64,000 bases of DNA from Chryseobacterium lathyri (GTDB taxonomy: Bacteria; Bacteroidota; Bacteroidia; Flavobacteriales; Weeksellaceae), in contig NZ_JAUSSF010000002.1 in the NCBI RefSeq assembly GCF_030812195.1, forward strand, positions 62,001-126,000, in the 5' to 3' direction. Every line of letters starts with the position of its first letter. Position 1 is the stretch's first letter. Of the stretch, positions 53,121-63,518 are shown piece after piece. The notes under the pieces were generated by a model that saw only the letters and a program-made list of their open reading frames with translations, had not been told where the DNA came from and did no database searches. The position numbers and the translations under genes were made by a program.

Positions 53121-54287
53121 TTACTCTGTAACAATAATTTTTTTATTTAATATCACTTTACCGGATTGGTCTGTAATGCTTACAATATAAGCTCCATTGA
53201 TTAAATTCTTGAAATAAATCTGCTGATTGAGTGAACCTTCTTTTACAGACAGATTCTGTTCCATCACATTTTTCCCGGAAATATCAAAAACACTAAGCTT
53301 TAGATTTCCTTTTACAGCTTTATCATTTACATTAACATTGATAAAATGTTCATCTACTCTGGTTGGGTAGATGTCAATATTAGCCAGTGCATTTACTGAA
53401 GAAGTTCTGTCATTGGCAAAATATCTGCTTGCAAGATCATAAATATGAGGTTTTTCTCCTCCCGGAAGAGCTCTTGCTTGTAGCGTCAACAGGTCTACTT
53501 CATATAAAGCATCTCCTTTAGCGCTTGCAATAATCACTTTTCCTTTAGCATTAACAGCAGATCCGTTCACAGAATAATTTTCAGGAATACCGGAGATCCT
53601 ACCCAAAAATTTTGCCTTCAATTCTTTTGCAGCTACCTTAAAAACATTTCCTGAAGCTGAAAAAACATAAAAATTATTTTCAGCATCTGCAATCATATCT
53701 CCTCCGAAACCTGTTTCAATAGCTGTAAATGAATTCTTTCCATTGGAAGTATCATCTTTAATAATCCCAAGGTCACTGACAGTGTACTGACTTCCTTTTC
53801 TGCTAATCTGCAGCAGCTGCGTACCGGCGTTATTAAGGGCATAAATGTGTCCATCATATCCTGTGGTCATCCTTGTTATGTGGGAATTGATATCGCAGGA
53901 AGTTACTTTTGCCACAGTATTTTCTACCAGAGTAATTTCTTTAGTCTTTGCATTCAAAACATAAATATTGGAAGAAAACATAGGCATATACACCAGATTA
54001 TTATTGGATGGATCATAAGCCAAAGCCGCCATGGTAACTGCCTGAGAATGGCTGTAGGAATTCTTATCTTCAGATACAATACTTTTCCTGTCCTGAGAAA
54101 ATACTTTTGCTGCAGTATCCGCTGAAAATAACTTTTCTCCTGAAACACCGCTTACCGCATCCATGGCACGGAAATCATTAAAAACAATGCTGGAAGTATC
54201 TTTTCCGGCAATAGCAAAAAAGTCCTGCTGTGCCTGGACATTAGCACCAAGCACAAGCAAGAAAAGAGGGAATAAATGTTTTTTCAT
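53121..54287 (-). CDS. Type IX secretion cargo with C-terminal sorting domain
   Basis: 388 residues: signal peptide (KKHLFPLFLLVLGANVQAQ), a beta-propeller-like repetitive middle (LVYMPMFSSNIYVLNAKT, GYDGHIYALNNAG, AENNFYVFSASGNVF), and a roughly 75-residue C-terminal sorting domain type A (LKLSVFDISGKNVMEQNL...NGAYIVSITDQSGKVI). It should pass the type IX system and be anchored or released at the surface. Function of the middle part unknown. Confidence 0.88.
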   Translation of the reverse strand: MKKHLFPLFLLVLGANVQAQQDFFAIAGKDTSSIVFNDFRAMDAVSGVSGEKLFSADTAAKVFSQDRKSIVSEDKNSYSHSQAVTMAALAYDPSNNNLVYMPMFSSNIYVLNAKTKEITLVENTVAKVTSCDINSHITRMTTGYDGHIYALNNAGTQLLQISRKGSQYTVSDLGIIKDDTSNGKNSFTAIETGFGGDMIADAENNFYVFSASGNVFKVAAKELKAKFLGRISGIPENYSVNGSAVNAKGKVIIASAKGDALYEVDLLTLQARALPGGEKPHIYDLASRYFANDRTSSVNALANIDIYPTRVDEHFINVNVNDKAVKGNLKLSVFDISGKNVMEQNLSVKEGSLNQQIYFKNLINGAYIVSITDQSGKVILNKKIIVTE

Positions 54288-54595
54288 ACAATGTAGAATT
54301 TAGATTCGTGATTATTTTAGTATAACTAAGTTACACAATTTACAAATTGAATCACAAAAAAATAATACTATTTACATAACATTTATAATCATTTAATCAA
54401 AATGTTGGTGTTTTGATAAATGGATATTTTTTTTAAACCGCAAAGACTGATCATTAAGCTGTATTAATCAAAGGAGCAAAGATTGCCAGCTTCGCCGATG
54501 TAAATAGGCCAATAATTTAAAATCTTCGGGAGAATTGAATTATTAGCAAGTTAATCGTAAAAGTAGATTGGCCTGTACCTCATCAAAAAAAAGAA
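54288..54595. other. Gap between T9SS cargo and cysS: inverted repeat
   Basis: No gene seen. AGGCCAAT (54506-54513) and ATTGGCCT (54567-54574) are perfect inverse complements, with inner AATAATT/AATTATT; this may be a folded RNA or an old palindromic element. The far end adjoins the cysS terminator. Confidence 0.4.
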
Positions 54596-54657
54596 CTCCC
54601 GCTGATCACACGGATTACAACAGATTTTATCTGCGGAATCCACGTCACCAGCGGGAG
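54585..54657 (-). terminator. Nested hairpin terminator downstream of cysS
   Basis: CTCCCGCTG (54596-54604) pairs with CAGCGGGAG (54649-54657); inside it GGATT/AATCC and CAGAT/ATCTG also pair. On the minus strand the structure ends in TTCTTTTTTTT. It is larger than a normal terminator and may be a palindromic repeat element serving as one. Confidence 0.75.
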
Positions 54658-54677
54658 CTATACTTATGTATTTTGGA

Positions 54678-56144
54678 TTAATTCAGAACGTAAGTTGTTC
54701 CGTCTCTTCCGTCTTTTAATTCGATGCCTTCGGCAAGCAGCTTATCTCTGATCTGGTCTGAAAGGTCAAAGTTTTTTGATTTTCTTGCCTGATTTCTCAG
54801 TTCTATTAAGACTTTTAGGGTCTGATCAAGCTTCTCATTATTATTCTCTTCAATACTTTGAAGTCCTAAGACATCAAATATAAATGCATGTAAGGTCAAC
54901 TTTAAATCTTCAAGATCTTCAGCTGATATTGTCTCTTTAGCATCGTTTAAAGCAAAAATATACTTTACAGCTTCAAATAAATGAGCAATCAGGATAGGAG
55001 AATTGAAATCATCATTTAAAGCATCATAACATTTATTCTTCCATTCCTTAAGATTGAATTCTGATTGTTTGTCATCATCTGGAGTGACAGAGCCTAAAAC
55101 TTTAACAGCCTCCATTAACCTGATGAAACCTTTTTCACTGGCAATCATCGCATCATTGGAAATATCCAGTACACTTCTGTAATGTGCCTGTAAAAAGCAG
55201 AAGCGCACGATGGACGGATGGAAAGGTTTTTCAAAGAAATCATTTTCTCCTGTAACCAACTGCATCGGAAGGATATAATTCCCTGTAGATTTACTCATAC
55301 GCTGGGAATTCATTGTCAGCATATTGGCATGCATCCAATAATTAACCGGAGCTGTATCATTGCAAGCTTTTCCCTGTGCAATTTCACATTCATGGTGTGG
55401 AAATTTCAAATCCATTCCACCGCCATGGATATCAAATTTTTCGCCTAAATATTTCGTGCTCATGGCAGTACATTCAAGGTGCCATCCCGGGAAACCTTCG
55501 CCCCAGGGAGAATTCCATCTCATGATGTGTGCAGGCGATGCTTTTTTCCATAGTGCAAAATCCTGAGGGTTTTTCTTTTCACCCTGTCCGTCAAGATCAC
55601 GGGTATTGGCAAAAAGCTCTTCGATATTGCGTTTTGAAAGCTCACCGTAGTTCAAACCTCTTTTATTGTATTCCAGAACATCAAAATATACGGAGCCATT
55701 ACTTTCATAGGCAAAGCCTCTTTCAATAAGCTTCTGCGTTAATTCAATCTGTTCTACAATGTGACCTGTAGCTGTAGGCTCAATATTGGGAGGAAGCAGG
55801 TTGAACATTTCCAGCACTTTGTGAAAATCGACCGTATATTTCTGTACGATCTCCATAGGTTCCAGCTTTTCAAGACGGGTCTGTTTCACGAATCTGTCGT
55901 TATCTACGTTCCCGTCGTCTGTAAGGTGGCCTGCGTCTGTAATATTTCTTACATACCTTACTTTATACCCCAAATGCATCAGGGTACGGTATATAAAATC
56001 AAAGGAAAGAAATGTTCTTACGTTTCCTAAATGCACATTGCTGTACACCGTGGGTCCGCAGACATACATGCCGATGTTGCCTTCTAAAATTGGTTTAAAT
56101 ATTTCTTTTTCTCCTGTAAGGGAGTTATATAGTTTTAATTGCAT
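54678..56144 (-). CDS. cysS: Cysteinyl-tRNA synthetase
   Basis: 488 residues. HIGH-type motif VHLGN near residue 38, zinc Cys near YVCGPTVY, the [10 protein letters not shown] motif, and the KMSKS loop RMSKSTGN near 275. It charges tRNA-Cys with cysteine. Length and motifs are normal. It follows the DinB-like gene after 121 bases on the same strand. Confidence 0.97.
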   Translation of the reverse strand: MQLKLYNSLTGEKEIFKPILEGNIGMYVCGPTVYSNVHLGNVRTFLSFDFIYRTLMHLGYKVRYVRNITDAGHLTDDGNVDNDRFVKQTRLEKLEPMEIVQKYTVDFHKVLEMFNLLPPNIEPTATGHIVEQIELTQKLIERGFAYESNGSVYFDVLEYNKRGLNYGELSKRNIEELFANTRDLDGQGEKKNPQDFALWKKASPAHIMRWNSPWGEGFPGWHLECTAMSTKYLGEKFDIHGGGMDLKFPHHECEIAQGKACNDTAPVNYWMHANMLTMNSQRMSKSTGNYILPMQLVTGENDFFEKPFHPSIVRFCFLQAHYRSVLDISNDAMIASEKGFIRLMEAVKVLGSVTPDDDKQSEFNLKEWKNKCYDALNDDFNSPILIAHLFEAVKYIFALNDAKETISAEDLEDLKLTLHAFIFDVLGLQSIEENNNEKLDQTLKVLIELRNQARKSKNFDLSDQIRDKLLAEGIELKDGRDGTTYVLN

Positions 56145-56265
56145 TTTTTTAAATTAAAAGATTCAATGATTAAAGGATTTAAAAATTAGTTAAAATAATT
56201 CTGTTCACAACAAATAATTGTCGTGAGGAAAATTTTATTTGAAACTTTTTTAAATATTACCATTA

Positions 56266-56697
56266 TTAAATTGCTTTTAAGTGATATTGCAGATGATCAA
56301 TATAATCCTGAACAATGTACTCCAACGTGAAGGTCTGAGGAACTGTTTTTGTAGTATCACAGGTTCTTTTCAGGGTTTCATCAGGAATATTTTCCACAGT
56401 ATGAACGATCTGAAAATTTAAGGATTTCCAAAGAACAATTAATTCCGAAACCGGAATATTCTGATAATTCTGTGCTTTTACCCAAAAATCCTGATCGTAT
56501 ACAATATTATCATTTTCCTTATACTGTGTCACTACAAATCTTCTGATGTTGGTCAGGGCACTATCACAAAGATGGCCTAAAATTTCTTTTCTGGACCACT
56601 TTTCCGGTGAAATTTTATAGGACCATTCTTCCTCAGAAATTGTTTCGAATCTCTGAAGTTCGGCATTAACAATATTTTTTAGAATCTGATAGTTCAT
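56266..56697 (-). CDS. DinB-like four-helix protein
   Basis: 143 residues, helical. His residues in the pattern KEILGHLCDSA and DYIDHLQYHLK are the DinB/YfiT-type metal-binding arrangement. Members of the superfamily include thiol transferases, some acting on bacillithiol; the presence of bshA in this genome makes that possible, but it is an inference. It starts seven bases after folE, so the two are probably co-transcribed. Confidence 0.85.
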   Translation of the reverse strand: MNYQILKNIVNAELQRFETISEEEWSYKISPEKWSRKEILGHLCDSALTNIRRFVVTQYKENDNIVYDQDFWVKAQNYQNIPVSELIVLWKSLNFQIVHTVENIPDETLKRTCDTTKTVPQTFTLEYIVQDYIDHLQYHLKAI

Positions 56698-56704
56698 ATT
56701 TTTA

Positions 56705-57373
56705 TTAATAATCTAATTTGGCATGACTTCCAACGTAATGAAGGAATTCCTGCCTGGTGATAGGATTGGTTCTGAAAATGCCGCTTAATTCCGCCGTAAT
56801 GGTAGAACTTGCCGTATCTTTTATTCCTCTGCAGTTGACACATAAATGTTTTGCATCGATAATACATGCCACATCTTTGGTTCCCAGCGCTTCTTTCAAA
56901 GCATCTACGATCTGCATCGTCAATCTTTCCTGAACTTGTGGCCTTTTTGCATAATAATCCACAATTCTGTTGATCTTGGAAAGACCAATCACCTCACCAT
57001 TTGAAATATAGGCAACATGTGCTCTTCCGATGATCGGCAGAAAGTGGTGTTCGCAGAAAGAATATACAGTAATATCCTTTTCCACCAGCATTTGGCGGTA
57101 TTTATATTTATTGGAGAAGGTGGAAATTCCCGGTTTGTTTTCAGGAAGAAGCCCTCCAAAAATTTCATTGACATACATTTTGGCAACACGCCCAGGTGAA
57201 TCCTTTAAAGAATCATCCGTCATATCCATCCCCAGTGTTTCCATAATTTCACCGAAAAGTTCGGTAATTTTTTCTATTTTTTCCTGTGGCGATTTATCAA
57301 ATGCATCTTTCCTAATAGGCGTATGTTCTTTTCCTGTGAAAATATCATCGTCGTTATCGGTAAAATCAACCAT
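56705..57373 (-). CDS. folE: GTP cyclohydrolase I
   Basis: 222 residues. Zinc ligands are in SFCEHHFLPIIG and CVNCRG, and GLSKINRIVDYYAKRPQVQERLT is the family signature. It converts GTP to dihydroneopterin triphosphate for folate and pterin synthesis. The N-terminal 35 residues (DDDIFTGKEHTPIRKDAF) precede the core, as in other Bacteroidota members. The ATG follows a clear promoter at 57391-57419. Confidence 0.96.
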   Translation of the reverse strand: MVDFTDNDDDIFTGKEHTPIRKDAFDKSPQEKIEKITELFGEIMETLGMDMTDDSLKDSPGRVAKMYVNEIFGGLLPENKPGISTFSNKYKYRQMLVEKDITVYSFCEHHFLPIIGRAHVAYISNGEVIGLSKINRIVDYYAKRPQVQERLTMQIVDALKEALGTKDVACIIDAKHLCVNCRGIKDTASSTITAELSGIFRTNPITRQEFLHYVGSHAKLDY

Positions 57374-57390
57374 TTTTATTTAATTTGCAA

Positions 57391-57419
57391 CAAAAATACG
57401 GATAAAATCTGTTCATCAA
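57391..57419 (-). promoter_or_regulatory. folE promoter
   Basis: Minus strand: TTG (57419-57417), 18 bases, TATTTTTG (57398-57391). Transcription would start about 11 bases before the ATG. Confidence 0.75.
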
Positions 57420-57463
57420 TTTCATTTTGAACGAAAAACATTATCCTTTCTCAACTTAGCCCT

Positions 57464-58618
57464 ATGATTATTGTCGAAGAAGTACAGAATGAAAACCAGA
57501 AAAAGAAATTTTTAGAATTTCCTGCCCAACTTTACCGGCACGACAAAAACTATATCAGACCCAGAAATCAGGACATCGAAGAAATTTTTGATCCCGAAAA
57601 GAATAAATCTTTTCAAAATGGGGAATGTGCCAGATTCTTATTTAAAAACACAGAGAATGAAACGGTAGGGAAAGTAGCCGTTTTCATCTCCGGTCTTTAT
57701 CAGCAGAAACAGCCTACGGGAGGAATGGGGTTTTTCGACTGTATTAATGATCAGGGAACAGCAGATTTTATTTTTGACCACTGCAAAAACTGGCTTCGCG
57801 AAAGAGGTATGGAAGCTATGGACGGCCCGATCAATTTTGGGGAACGGGACAAGTTCTGGGGGCTTCTGATAGAGGGCTTCACTGATCCACTTTTTGGAAT
57901 GAATTACAATTTCCCCTATTATAAAGAACTGTTTGAAAATTATGGCTTCAAAATATATTTTGAACAGCTCTGTTTTTCGAGACCGATTTTCGCAGAAGTT
58001 TCAAGAATTTTTACGCTGATGCATACCAAGCACAGCAGAAATCCGGCCATATCCGCAAGGCCCATGAAAAAAAATGACCTTCCCAAATTTGCGAAAGATT
58101 TTACAGAAATCTATAATCAGGCATGGGCCTCCCACGGCGAAGGCAAGCAGCTGGAAGAAGCAAAGGTCCTCAAAATGTTCAAAACCATGAAGCCGATTAT
58201 TAATGAGCATATTTCCTGGTTTGTGTATGAAAATGAAAAGCCGATTGCGATGTGGATGAATCTTCCGGATGTGAACCAATGGTTCAAATATTTAAACGGT
58301 AAATTCGGAATTGTGGAAAAACTTAAATTTTTGTGGATAAAGCAGTTCAAAAAGAATGAAAAAATGGTGGGGCTGGTATTCGGTGTTGTTCCGGAATGGC
58401 AGAAAAAAGGTATCGATGGGTATATGATCTGGGAAGGAACGCAGCATCTGAGAAAACATACGGATTTTAAAACGACGGAGCTCCAGTGGATCGGAGATTT
58501 TAATCCTAAAATGATAAAAATAGCGGAAAGTCTGGATACTACAGTCACCAGAAAACTGGCTACGTACCGGTATTTATTTGACCGCGAAAAAGAGTTTGAA
58601 AGACATCCTATCCTTTAA
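57464..58618 (+). CDS. GNAT-fold protein of unknown substrate
   Basis: 384 residues, no signal peptide. The C-terminal half has a GNAT-like region (FVYENEKPIAMWMNLPD, LVFGVVPEWQKKGIDGYMIWEG); the N-terminal part (EFPAQLYRHDKNYIRP) matches a large Bacteroidota family sometimes annotated as acetyltransferase. It is divergent from folE and alone on its strand before a terminator. The reaction is unknown. Confidence 0.75.
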   Translation: MIIVEEVQNENQKKKFLEFPAQLYRHDKNYIRPRNQDIEEIFDPEKNKSFQNGECARFLFKNTENETVGKVAVFISGLYQQKQPTGGMGFFDCINDQGTADFIFDHCKNWLRERGMEAMDGPINFGERDKFWGLLIEGFTDPLFGMNYNFPYYKELFENYGFKIYFEQLCFSRPIFAEVSRIFTLMHTKHSRNPAISARPMKKNDLPKFAKDFTEIYNQAWASHGEGKQLEEAKVLKMFKTMKPIINEHISWFVYENEKPIAMWMNLPDVNQWFKYLNGKFGIVEKLKFLWIKQFKKNEKMVGLVFGVVPEWQKKGIDGYMIWEGTQHLRKHTDFKTTELQWIGDFNPKMIKIAESLDTTVTRKLATYRYLFDREKEFERHPIL

Positions 58619-58620
58619 AT

Positions 58621-58650
58621 AAAAAACCCTGCTGTGAACAGCAGGGCCCC
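58621..58650. terminator. Terminator between the GNAT-fold and metF genes
   Basis: CCCTGCTG pairs perfectly with CAGCAGGG around TGAA; A-run before it reads as T-run on the minus strand, and CCCCTTT follows on the plus strand. Confidence 0.8.
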
Positions 58651-58667
58651 TTTCATTTTGAACTCTA

Positions 58668-59627
58668 TTAGAATAGCTCTCCGGCTACTTTTTTAATATT
58701 ATCGCTTTTCCCCATGGAGTAAAAGTGCAGCACGGGCACTCCAAAATCCAGTAATTCTTTGCATTGGGCAATAGCCCACTCTACCCCGATCTGTTTTACC
58801 GCTTCATTATTTTTAGCATTTTCCACTTCATTGATCAGCTCTTCAGGAAGATCTATTTTGAAGACCTGCGGCAGGATCTTCAGATGCTTTTTGGTGGCAA
58901 TAGGTTTAATACCCGGAATAATAGGAACGGTAATTCCCATTTCTCTGGCTTTCGTTACAAATTCAATAAATCTCTTGTTATCAAAAAACATTTGCGTAAC
59001 GATATAATCTGCTCCGGCATCCACTTTTTCTTTCAGCCACTTCAGGTCATAATTCATGGAGGGTGCTTCCATATGTTTTTCCGGATAACCGGCTACTCCT
59101 ATGCAGAATTTGTTAAGTTCATCACAGGCTTTTTCATCATTGTGAAGATATTTCCCTCTTCCCAGATCATTAATCTGATGGACGAGATCCATAGCACTGG
59201 CATGACCGCCGGGTGTTGGCTCAAAGTACTGATGTCCTTTCATAGCATCACCTCTCAAAGCCATAATATTGTCTATTCCCAGGTACATACAGTCAACCAG
59301 AAGATATTCGGTTTCTTCTTTGGTGAAACCTCCGCAAAGGAGATGGGGAACGGTATCTACATTATATTTATGCTGGATGGCGGCACAAATCCCTAAGGTT
59401 CCGGGACGCATTCTGGTGATCCGGCGCTCCATCAGCCCATTTCCTTTATCAATGTAAATATATTCTTCCCTGGAAGTGGTTACATCTATAAAAGGGGGCT
59501 TAAACTCCATAAGCGGATCTATATTGGTGTACAGATCTTCAATTCCGATCCCTTTTTGGGGCGGAACAACTTCTAAGGAGAATAAGGTCTTGCCATTTGC
59601 GTTTTTAATATGTTCAGTGATCTTCAT
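58668..59627 (-). CDS. metF: Methylenetetrahydrofolate reductase
   Basis: 319 residues, TIM-barrel flavoprotein. Signatures: TSREEYIYIDKG, IMALRGDA (flavin site) and FIEFVTKAREMGITVPIIPG. It makes 5-methyl-THF, the methyl donor for the methionine synthase encoded directly upstream in the same transcript direction (49-base gap). Length is normal for bacterial MetF. Confidence 0.96.
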   Translation of the reverse strand: MKITEHIKNANGKTLFSLEVVPPQKGIGIEDLYTNIDPLMEFKPPFIDVTTSREEYIYIDKGNGLMERRITRMRPGTLGICAAIQHKYNVDTVPHLLCGGFTKEETEYLLVDCMYLGIDNIMALRGDAMKGHQYFEPTPGGHASAMDLVHQINDLGRGKYLHNDEKACDELNKFCIGVAGYPEKHMEAPSMNYDLKWLKEKVDAGADYIVTQMFFDNKRFIEFVTKAREMGITVPIIPGIKPIATKKHLKILPQVFKIDLPEELINEVENAKNNEAVKQIGVEWAIAQCKELLDFGVPVLHFYSMGKSDNIKKVAGELF

Positions 59628-59676
59628 TTTATAGTTTAGTTATTTTTTTAGCTTTAAAGTGCCTGTTGATATTTTA

Positions 59677-62337
59677 TTAATCCGCTAAATTGGGTGACAA
59701 CCACTTTCTTGCTTCCTGAAGACTACAGCCTCTTCTCTCTGCATAATCTTTTAGCTGGTCTTCTGTGATTTTCCCAAGGCCGAAATATTTGGCATGCGGA
59801 CTTCCGAAATAATACCCGGAAACGGATGCCGTCGGGAACATCGCCAGACTTTCGGTAAGGAAAACCCCGGTGTTCTCTTCTACTTTTAAAAGATCCCAGA
59901 TGGTCTTCTTTTCCAGGTGATCCGGACATGCGGGATATCCCGGAGCCGGACGGATTCCTTTATATTTTTCTGCGATGAGCTCTTCATTGCTTAATGTTTC
60001 CTGGTTGGCATAGCCCCAATATTCTGTTCTTACTTTTTTATGTAAAAATTCGGCAAAGGCTTCTGCAAATCTGTCAGCTAAGGCTTTTACCATAATGGCA
60101 TTATAATCATCATTGGCTTTTTCATATTCTTCTGCCAGCTCGTCTGTACCGAAGCCTGTGGTGACACAGAAAGCACCTACATAATCTGTTTTACCGGAAG
60201 CCTGTGGCGCAATAAAGTCACTTAATGCTAAATATTCTTTTCCTTTTGAACGCTGAGCCTGTTGTCTTAAGGTTAAGAATCTGGCTTGCTCTTCATTATT
60301 TTCGTTAAAGAGTAAAATATCATCTGTTTCATTGGAGTTGGCTTTAAAAATTCCGAAGATGGCTTTTGCTTTCAGTAGTTTTTCATCAAGAATTCTTTTT
60401 AAAATGACCTGGGCATCTTTAAAGAGTTCTTTAGCCTGAGCTCCTACCACCTCATCTTCTAAAATATTCGGGTATTTCCCGTGAAGGTCCCAGCTTCTGA
60501 AGAATGGCGACCAGTCAACAAACGGAAGCAGTTCATTCAGGTCCTGATCTTCTATTACGGTTACACCTAAATTATTCGGTGTAAAGATCTCTTCATTTTC
60601 CCAGTCGATGCTGAAATGGCTTTTCCTTGCTTCTTCAATGGAAACATAGTCTTTATCGATCTGCCTGTTCAGAAACTTCTCGCGGAAATCAGAATATTCA
60701 TCTTTCAGGTCTGAAACGTAATCTTTGTTTCTGTCTCCTAATAAGGAGCTCACTACATTTACTGCTCTGGAAGCATCATTAACGTGAACAACTGCATTTT
60801 TATATTTTAAATCGATTTTCACAGCGGTATGGGCTTTCGAAGTGGTTGCCCCTCCAATCAACAGGGGGAAATTAAGATTCTGTCTTTCCAATTCAGAGGC
60901 GATGTATACCATTTCATCAAGACTTGGTGTGATCAATCCGCTTAATCCGATAACATCAACTTTCTGTTCGATAGCCGTCTGAATAATTTTCTCTGCAGGC
61001 ACCATAACTCCAAGGTCCACAATTTCATAATTGTTACAGCCCAATACCACACTCACAATATTTTTTCCTATATCATGAACATCACCTTTTACCGTTGCCA
61101 TCAGGATTTTTCCGTTGGCCGGTCTTGTGCCGTCTTTTTCGGCTTCAATAAAAGGCTGGAGATAAGCCACCGCTCTTTTCATTACCCTTGCGGATTTTAC
61201 CACCTGCGGCAGGAACATTTTTCCGCTCCCAAACAGGTCTCCTACAACGCCCATTCCGGTCATAAGGTTAATTTCAATAACATGCAGCGGTTTTGCAGCC
61301 TGCTTTCTGGCTTCTTCCACATCTTCTTCGATAAACCGGTCAATTCCTTTTACCAAAGCATGGGTAATTCTATCCTGTAAAGGCCTTGTCCGCCATTCGA
61401 GATCTTCAACGATTTCTTTTTTGACGGATTTATTTTTTTCGGAATATTCCAGAAGTCTTTCTGTAGCATCCTCTCTTTTATCAAGGATCACATCTTCTAC
61501 AAGCTCCAGAAGTTCTTTATTAATCTCATCGTATACTTCCAGCATAGAGGGGTTCACAATTCCGATATTCATCCCAGCCTGAATGGCATGGTAAAGGAAT
61601 ACAGAGTGCATGGCTTCTCTTACGGTATCATTTCCACGGAACGAAAACGAAACATTACTTACACCACCACTTACGGAGGCATAAGGAAGATTTTTTCTTA
61701 CCCATCTTGTGGCTTCAATGAAATCAATAGCGTTTCTTCTGTGCTCCTCCATTCCTGTGGCTACAGGGAAAATATTCAGGTCAAAAATAATATCTTCAGC
61801 AGGGAAGCCGATTTGATTAACTAAAATATCGTAGGAACGTTTTGATATTTCGGTTCTGCGTTCAAAATTGTCTGCCTGACCTGTTTCGTCAAATGCCATT
61901 ACAATTACTGCCGCACCGTATCTTTTGACCGCTTTGGCCTGTTTGATAAATTCTTCTTCACCTCCTTTCAGACTGATGGAATTGACGACACACTTGCCCT
62001 GTGCCACCTGAAGCCCGGCTTCCAGAATCTCCCATTTGGAAGAATCTATCATGATGGGAATTCTTGAGATATCCGGTTCTGAAGCAATTAAATTCAGAAA
62101 TTTGATCATGGAAGCTTTTCCATCGATCAATCCGTCATCAAAATTGACATCAAGGATCTGTGCCCCACCTTCTACCTGATGGCGAGCAATATCGAGCGCT
62201 TCGGAGAATTTCTCCTCTTTGATCAGTCTTAAAAATTTTTTGGAGCCGGCAACATTGGTTCTCTCACCAACATTGATGAAATTACTTTCCGGCGTTATAA
62301 TAAGAGGCTCAAGGCCTGACAATCTTAAATATTTCAT
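59677..62337 (-). CDS. metH: Methionine synthase, C-terminal gene: pterin, B12 and activation domains
   Basis: 886 residues: pterin-binding domain ([15 protein letters not shown] start, about 20-280), cap and cobalamin domains ([17 protein letters not shown] with the B12-ligand His, [14 protein letters not shown]), and the AdoMet-binding activation domain with [15 protein letters not shown] near the end. The homocysteine-binding domain is absent and is encoded separately at 63519. The two proteins together form a complete MetH, a split form common in Bacteroidota. The desaturase gene lies between the two halves. Confidence 0.94.
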   Translation of the reverse strand: MKYLRLSGLEPLIITPESNFINVGERTNVAGSKKFLRLIKEEKFSEALDIARHQVEGGAQILDVNFDDGLIDGKASMIKFLNLIASEPDISRIPIMIDSSKWEILEAGLQVAQGKCVVNSISLKGGEEEFIKQAKAVKRYGAAVIVMAFDETGQADNFERRTEISKRSYDILVNQIGFPAEDIIFDLNIFPVATGMEEHRRNAIDFIEATRWVRKNLPYASVSGGVSNVSFSFRGNDTVREAMHSVFLYHAIQAGMNIGIVNPSMLEVYDEINKELLELVEDVILDKREDATERLLEYSEKNKSVKKEIVEDLEWRTRPLQDRITHALVKGIDRFIEEDVEEARKQAAKPLHVIEINLMTGMGVVGDLFGSGKMFLPQVVKSARVMKRAVAYLQPFIEAEKDGTRPANGKILMATVKGDVHDIGKNIVSVVLGCNNYEIVDLGVMVPAEKIIQTAIEQKVDVIGLSGLITPSLDEMVYIASELERQNLNFPLLIGGATTSKAHTAVKIDLKYKNAVVHVNDASRAVNVVSSLLGDRNKDYVSDLKDEYSDFREKFLNRQIDKDYVSIEEARKSHFSIDWENEEIFTPNNLGVTVIEDQDLNELLPFVDWSPFFRSWDLHGKYPNILEDEVVGAQAKELFKDAQVILKRILDEKLLKAKAIFGIFKANSNETDDILLFNENNEEQARFLTLRQQAQRSKGKEYLALSDFIAPQASGKTDYVGAFCVTTGFGTDELAEEYEKANDDYNAIMVKALADRFAEAFAEFLHKKVRTEYWGYANQETLSNEELIAEKYKGIRPAPGYPACPDHLEKKTIWDLLKVEENTGVFLTESLAMFPTASVSGYYFGSPHAKYFGLGKITEDQLKDYAERRGCSLQEARKWLSPNLAD

Positions 62338-62343
62338 TAATTT

Positions 62344-63435
62344 TTATTCTTCTAAAATATAATAGGCATTGTTTGCATTCTGCCGCAGCAGGTCTACATG
62401 CTTGCCTAAAGCAGTAAAAATTGGAAATCTTTTATAGGCTAAGTTGTGTTCTTTTGCAAATTTTTCGATCTCTTCTGTGATCTCGTTATAGTACATATAG
62501 CTGTAATTCGGGAAAAGATGATGGGCAACATGGAAATTAAAATTCCCTAAAACATTTCTCACCAGCCAGTTATTTTCTTTTAAATCATTGGTCACCTCAA
62601 ACTGATGACGCAGCCAGCTGAACGGAAGCCCGTTTTTTGTGTCCAATTTTGGAAAAGCATTGTCAGGAAGCGGATGTAAAGGCAATAATACAAACAGTGC
62701 AAAAATGCTTGCAGCAATTACCTGAAGTCCCCAGGCTCCCAAAGCCAAACCTATGGATACTTTAAAGAATAAAACAGGAACCGCAATCTGATAAAAGAAA
62801 TACAACAGTTTGTACACCACCATTTTTATTTTTTCAACCAAAGGAATCGAACCCTGGGTCTTTAAAATAACTCTTTCTTTATCAAAAAAATCCCTGAAGT
62901 CCCTGATAAACATCCAATTAAACAGATAAAGAGGATATACCATGAAGAAAAATCGGTGTTGATATTTCTGAATCCCCTTAGCCTTAACCCACGGAATAAT
63001 TAAAAGCAGGCCACTCTGCTCTATATCCGTATCCCATCCGTCCACATTAGGGTAGGCATGATGGCTGGCAATATGCCTTTTTTTCCAGATGTATGAATTG
63101 GCCCCCACAAAGTCAAAAATATGCAGCACAAGCGCATTCAGTCTTTTACTTTTATAGATATTATTGTGGGCTGCTTCATGGATCAGGTTTAAATAAATCA
63201 GTACCAAAAAAATTCCCATCAAAACAAAGCTTCCAACATATATCCAGGATTTGTCCGCATTAAATAAAGCAAAGAAATACAGCGCAAAATAGACCAAAGG
63301 CAGGATAACCGCTTTGATCTGAATATAAACATCTCTGTTTTCGGGAATTTGTTCTAAACGCTGATTCACTTTCTTTCTTAGTTCATTAAAAAGTCTTATA
63401 TCCTCTGAATTTTTCAAATAACTAGGCTTTTCCAT
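62344..63435 (-). CDS. Fatty-acid desaturase-like membrane protein
   Basis: 363 residues with four or more hydrophobic segments and the three His clusters of acyl-lipid desaturases: HEAAHNNIY, HIASHHAYPNVDGWDTDIEQ and HVAHHLFPN. It should introduce double bonds into acyl chains with a di-iron centre and ferredoxin-type electrons. It sits six bases from metH and 83 bases from the metH N-terminal gene, so it is probably in the methionine transcript although its chemistry is unrelated. Regiospecificity unknown. Confidence 0.9.
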   Translation of the reverse strand: MEKPSYLKNSEDIRLFNELRKKVNQRLEQIPENRDVYIQIKAVILPLVYFALYFFALFNADKSWIYVGSFVLMGIFLVLIYLNLIHEAAHNNIYKSKRLNALVLHIFDFVGANSYIWKKRHIASHHAYPNVDGWDTDIEQSGLLLIIPWVKAKGIQKYQHRFFFMVYPLYLFNWMFIRDFRDFFDKERVILKTQGSIPLVEKIKMVVYKLLYFFYQIAVPVLFFKVSIGLALGAWGLQVIAASIFALFVLLPLHPLPDNAFPKLDTKNGLPFSWLRHQFEVTNDLKENNWLVRNVLGNFNFHVAHHLFPNYSYMYYNEITEEIEKFAKEHNLAYKRFPIFTALGKHVDLLRQNANNAYYILEE

Positions 63436-63518
63436 AATGTTAAATTTTGTGACTTATTTAAAGATAACATTTATAATCAAGCACTTACCCCATATTTTAA
63501 TTAAAAAAATCTATTAAA

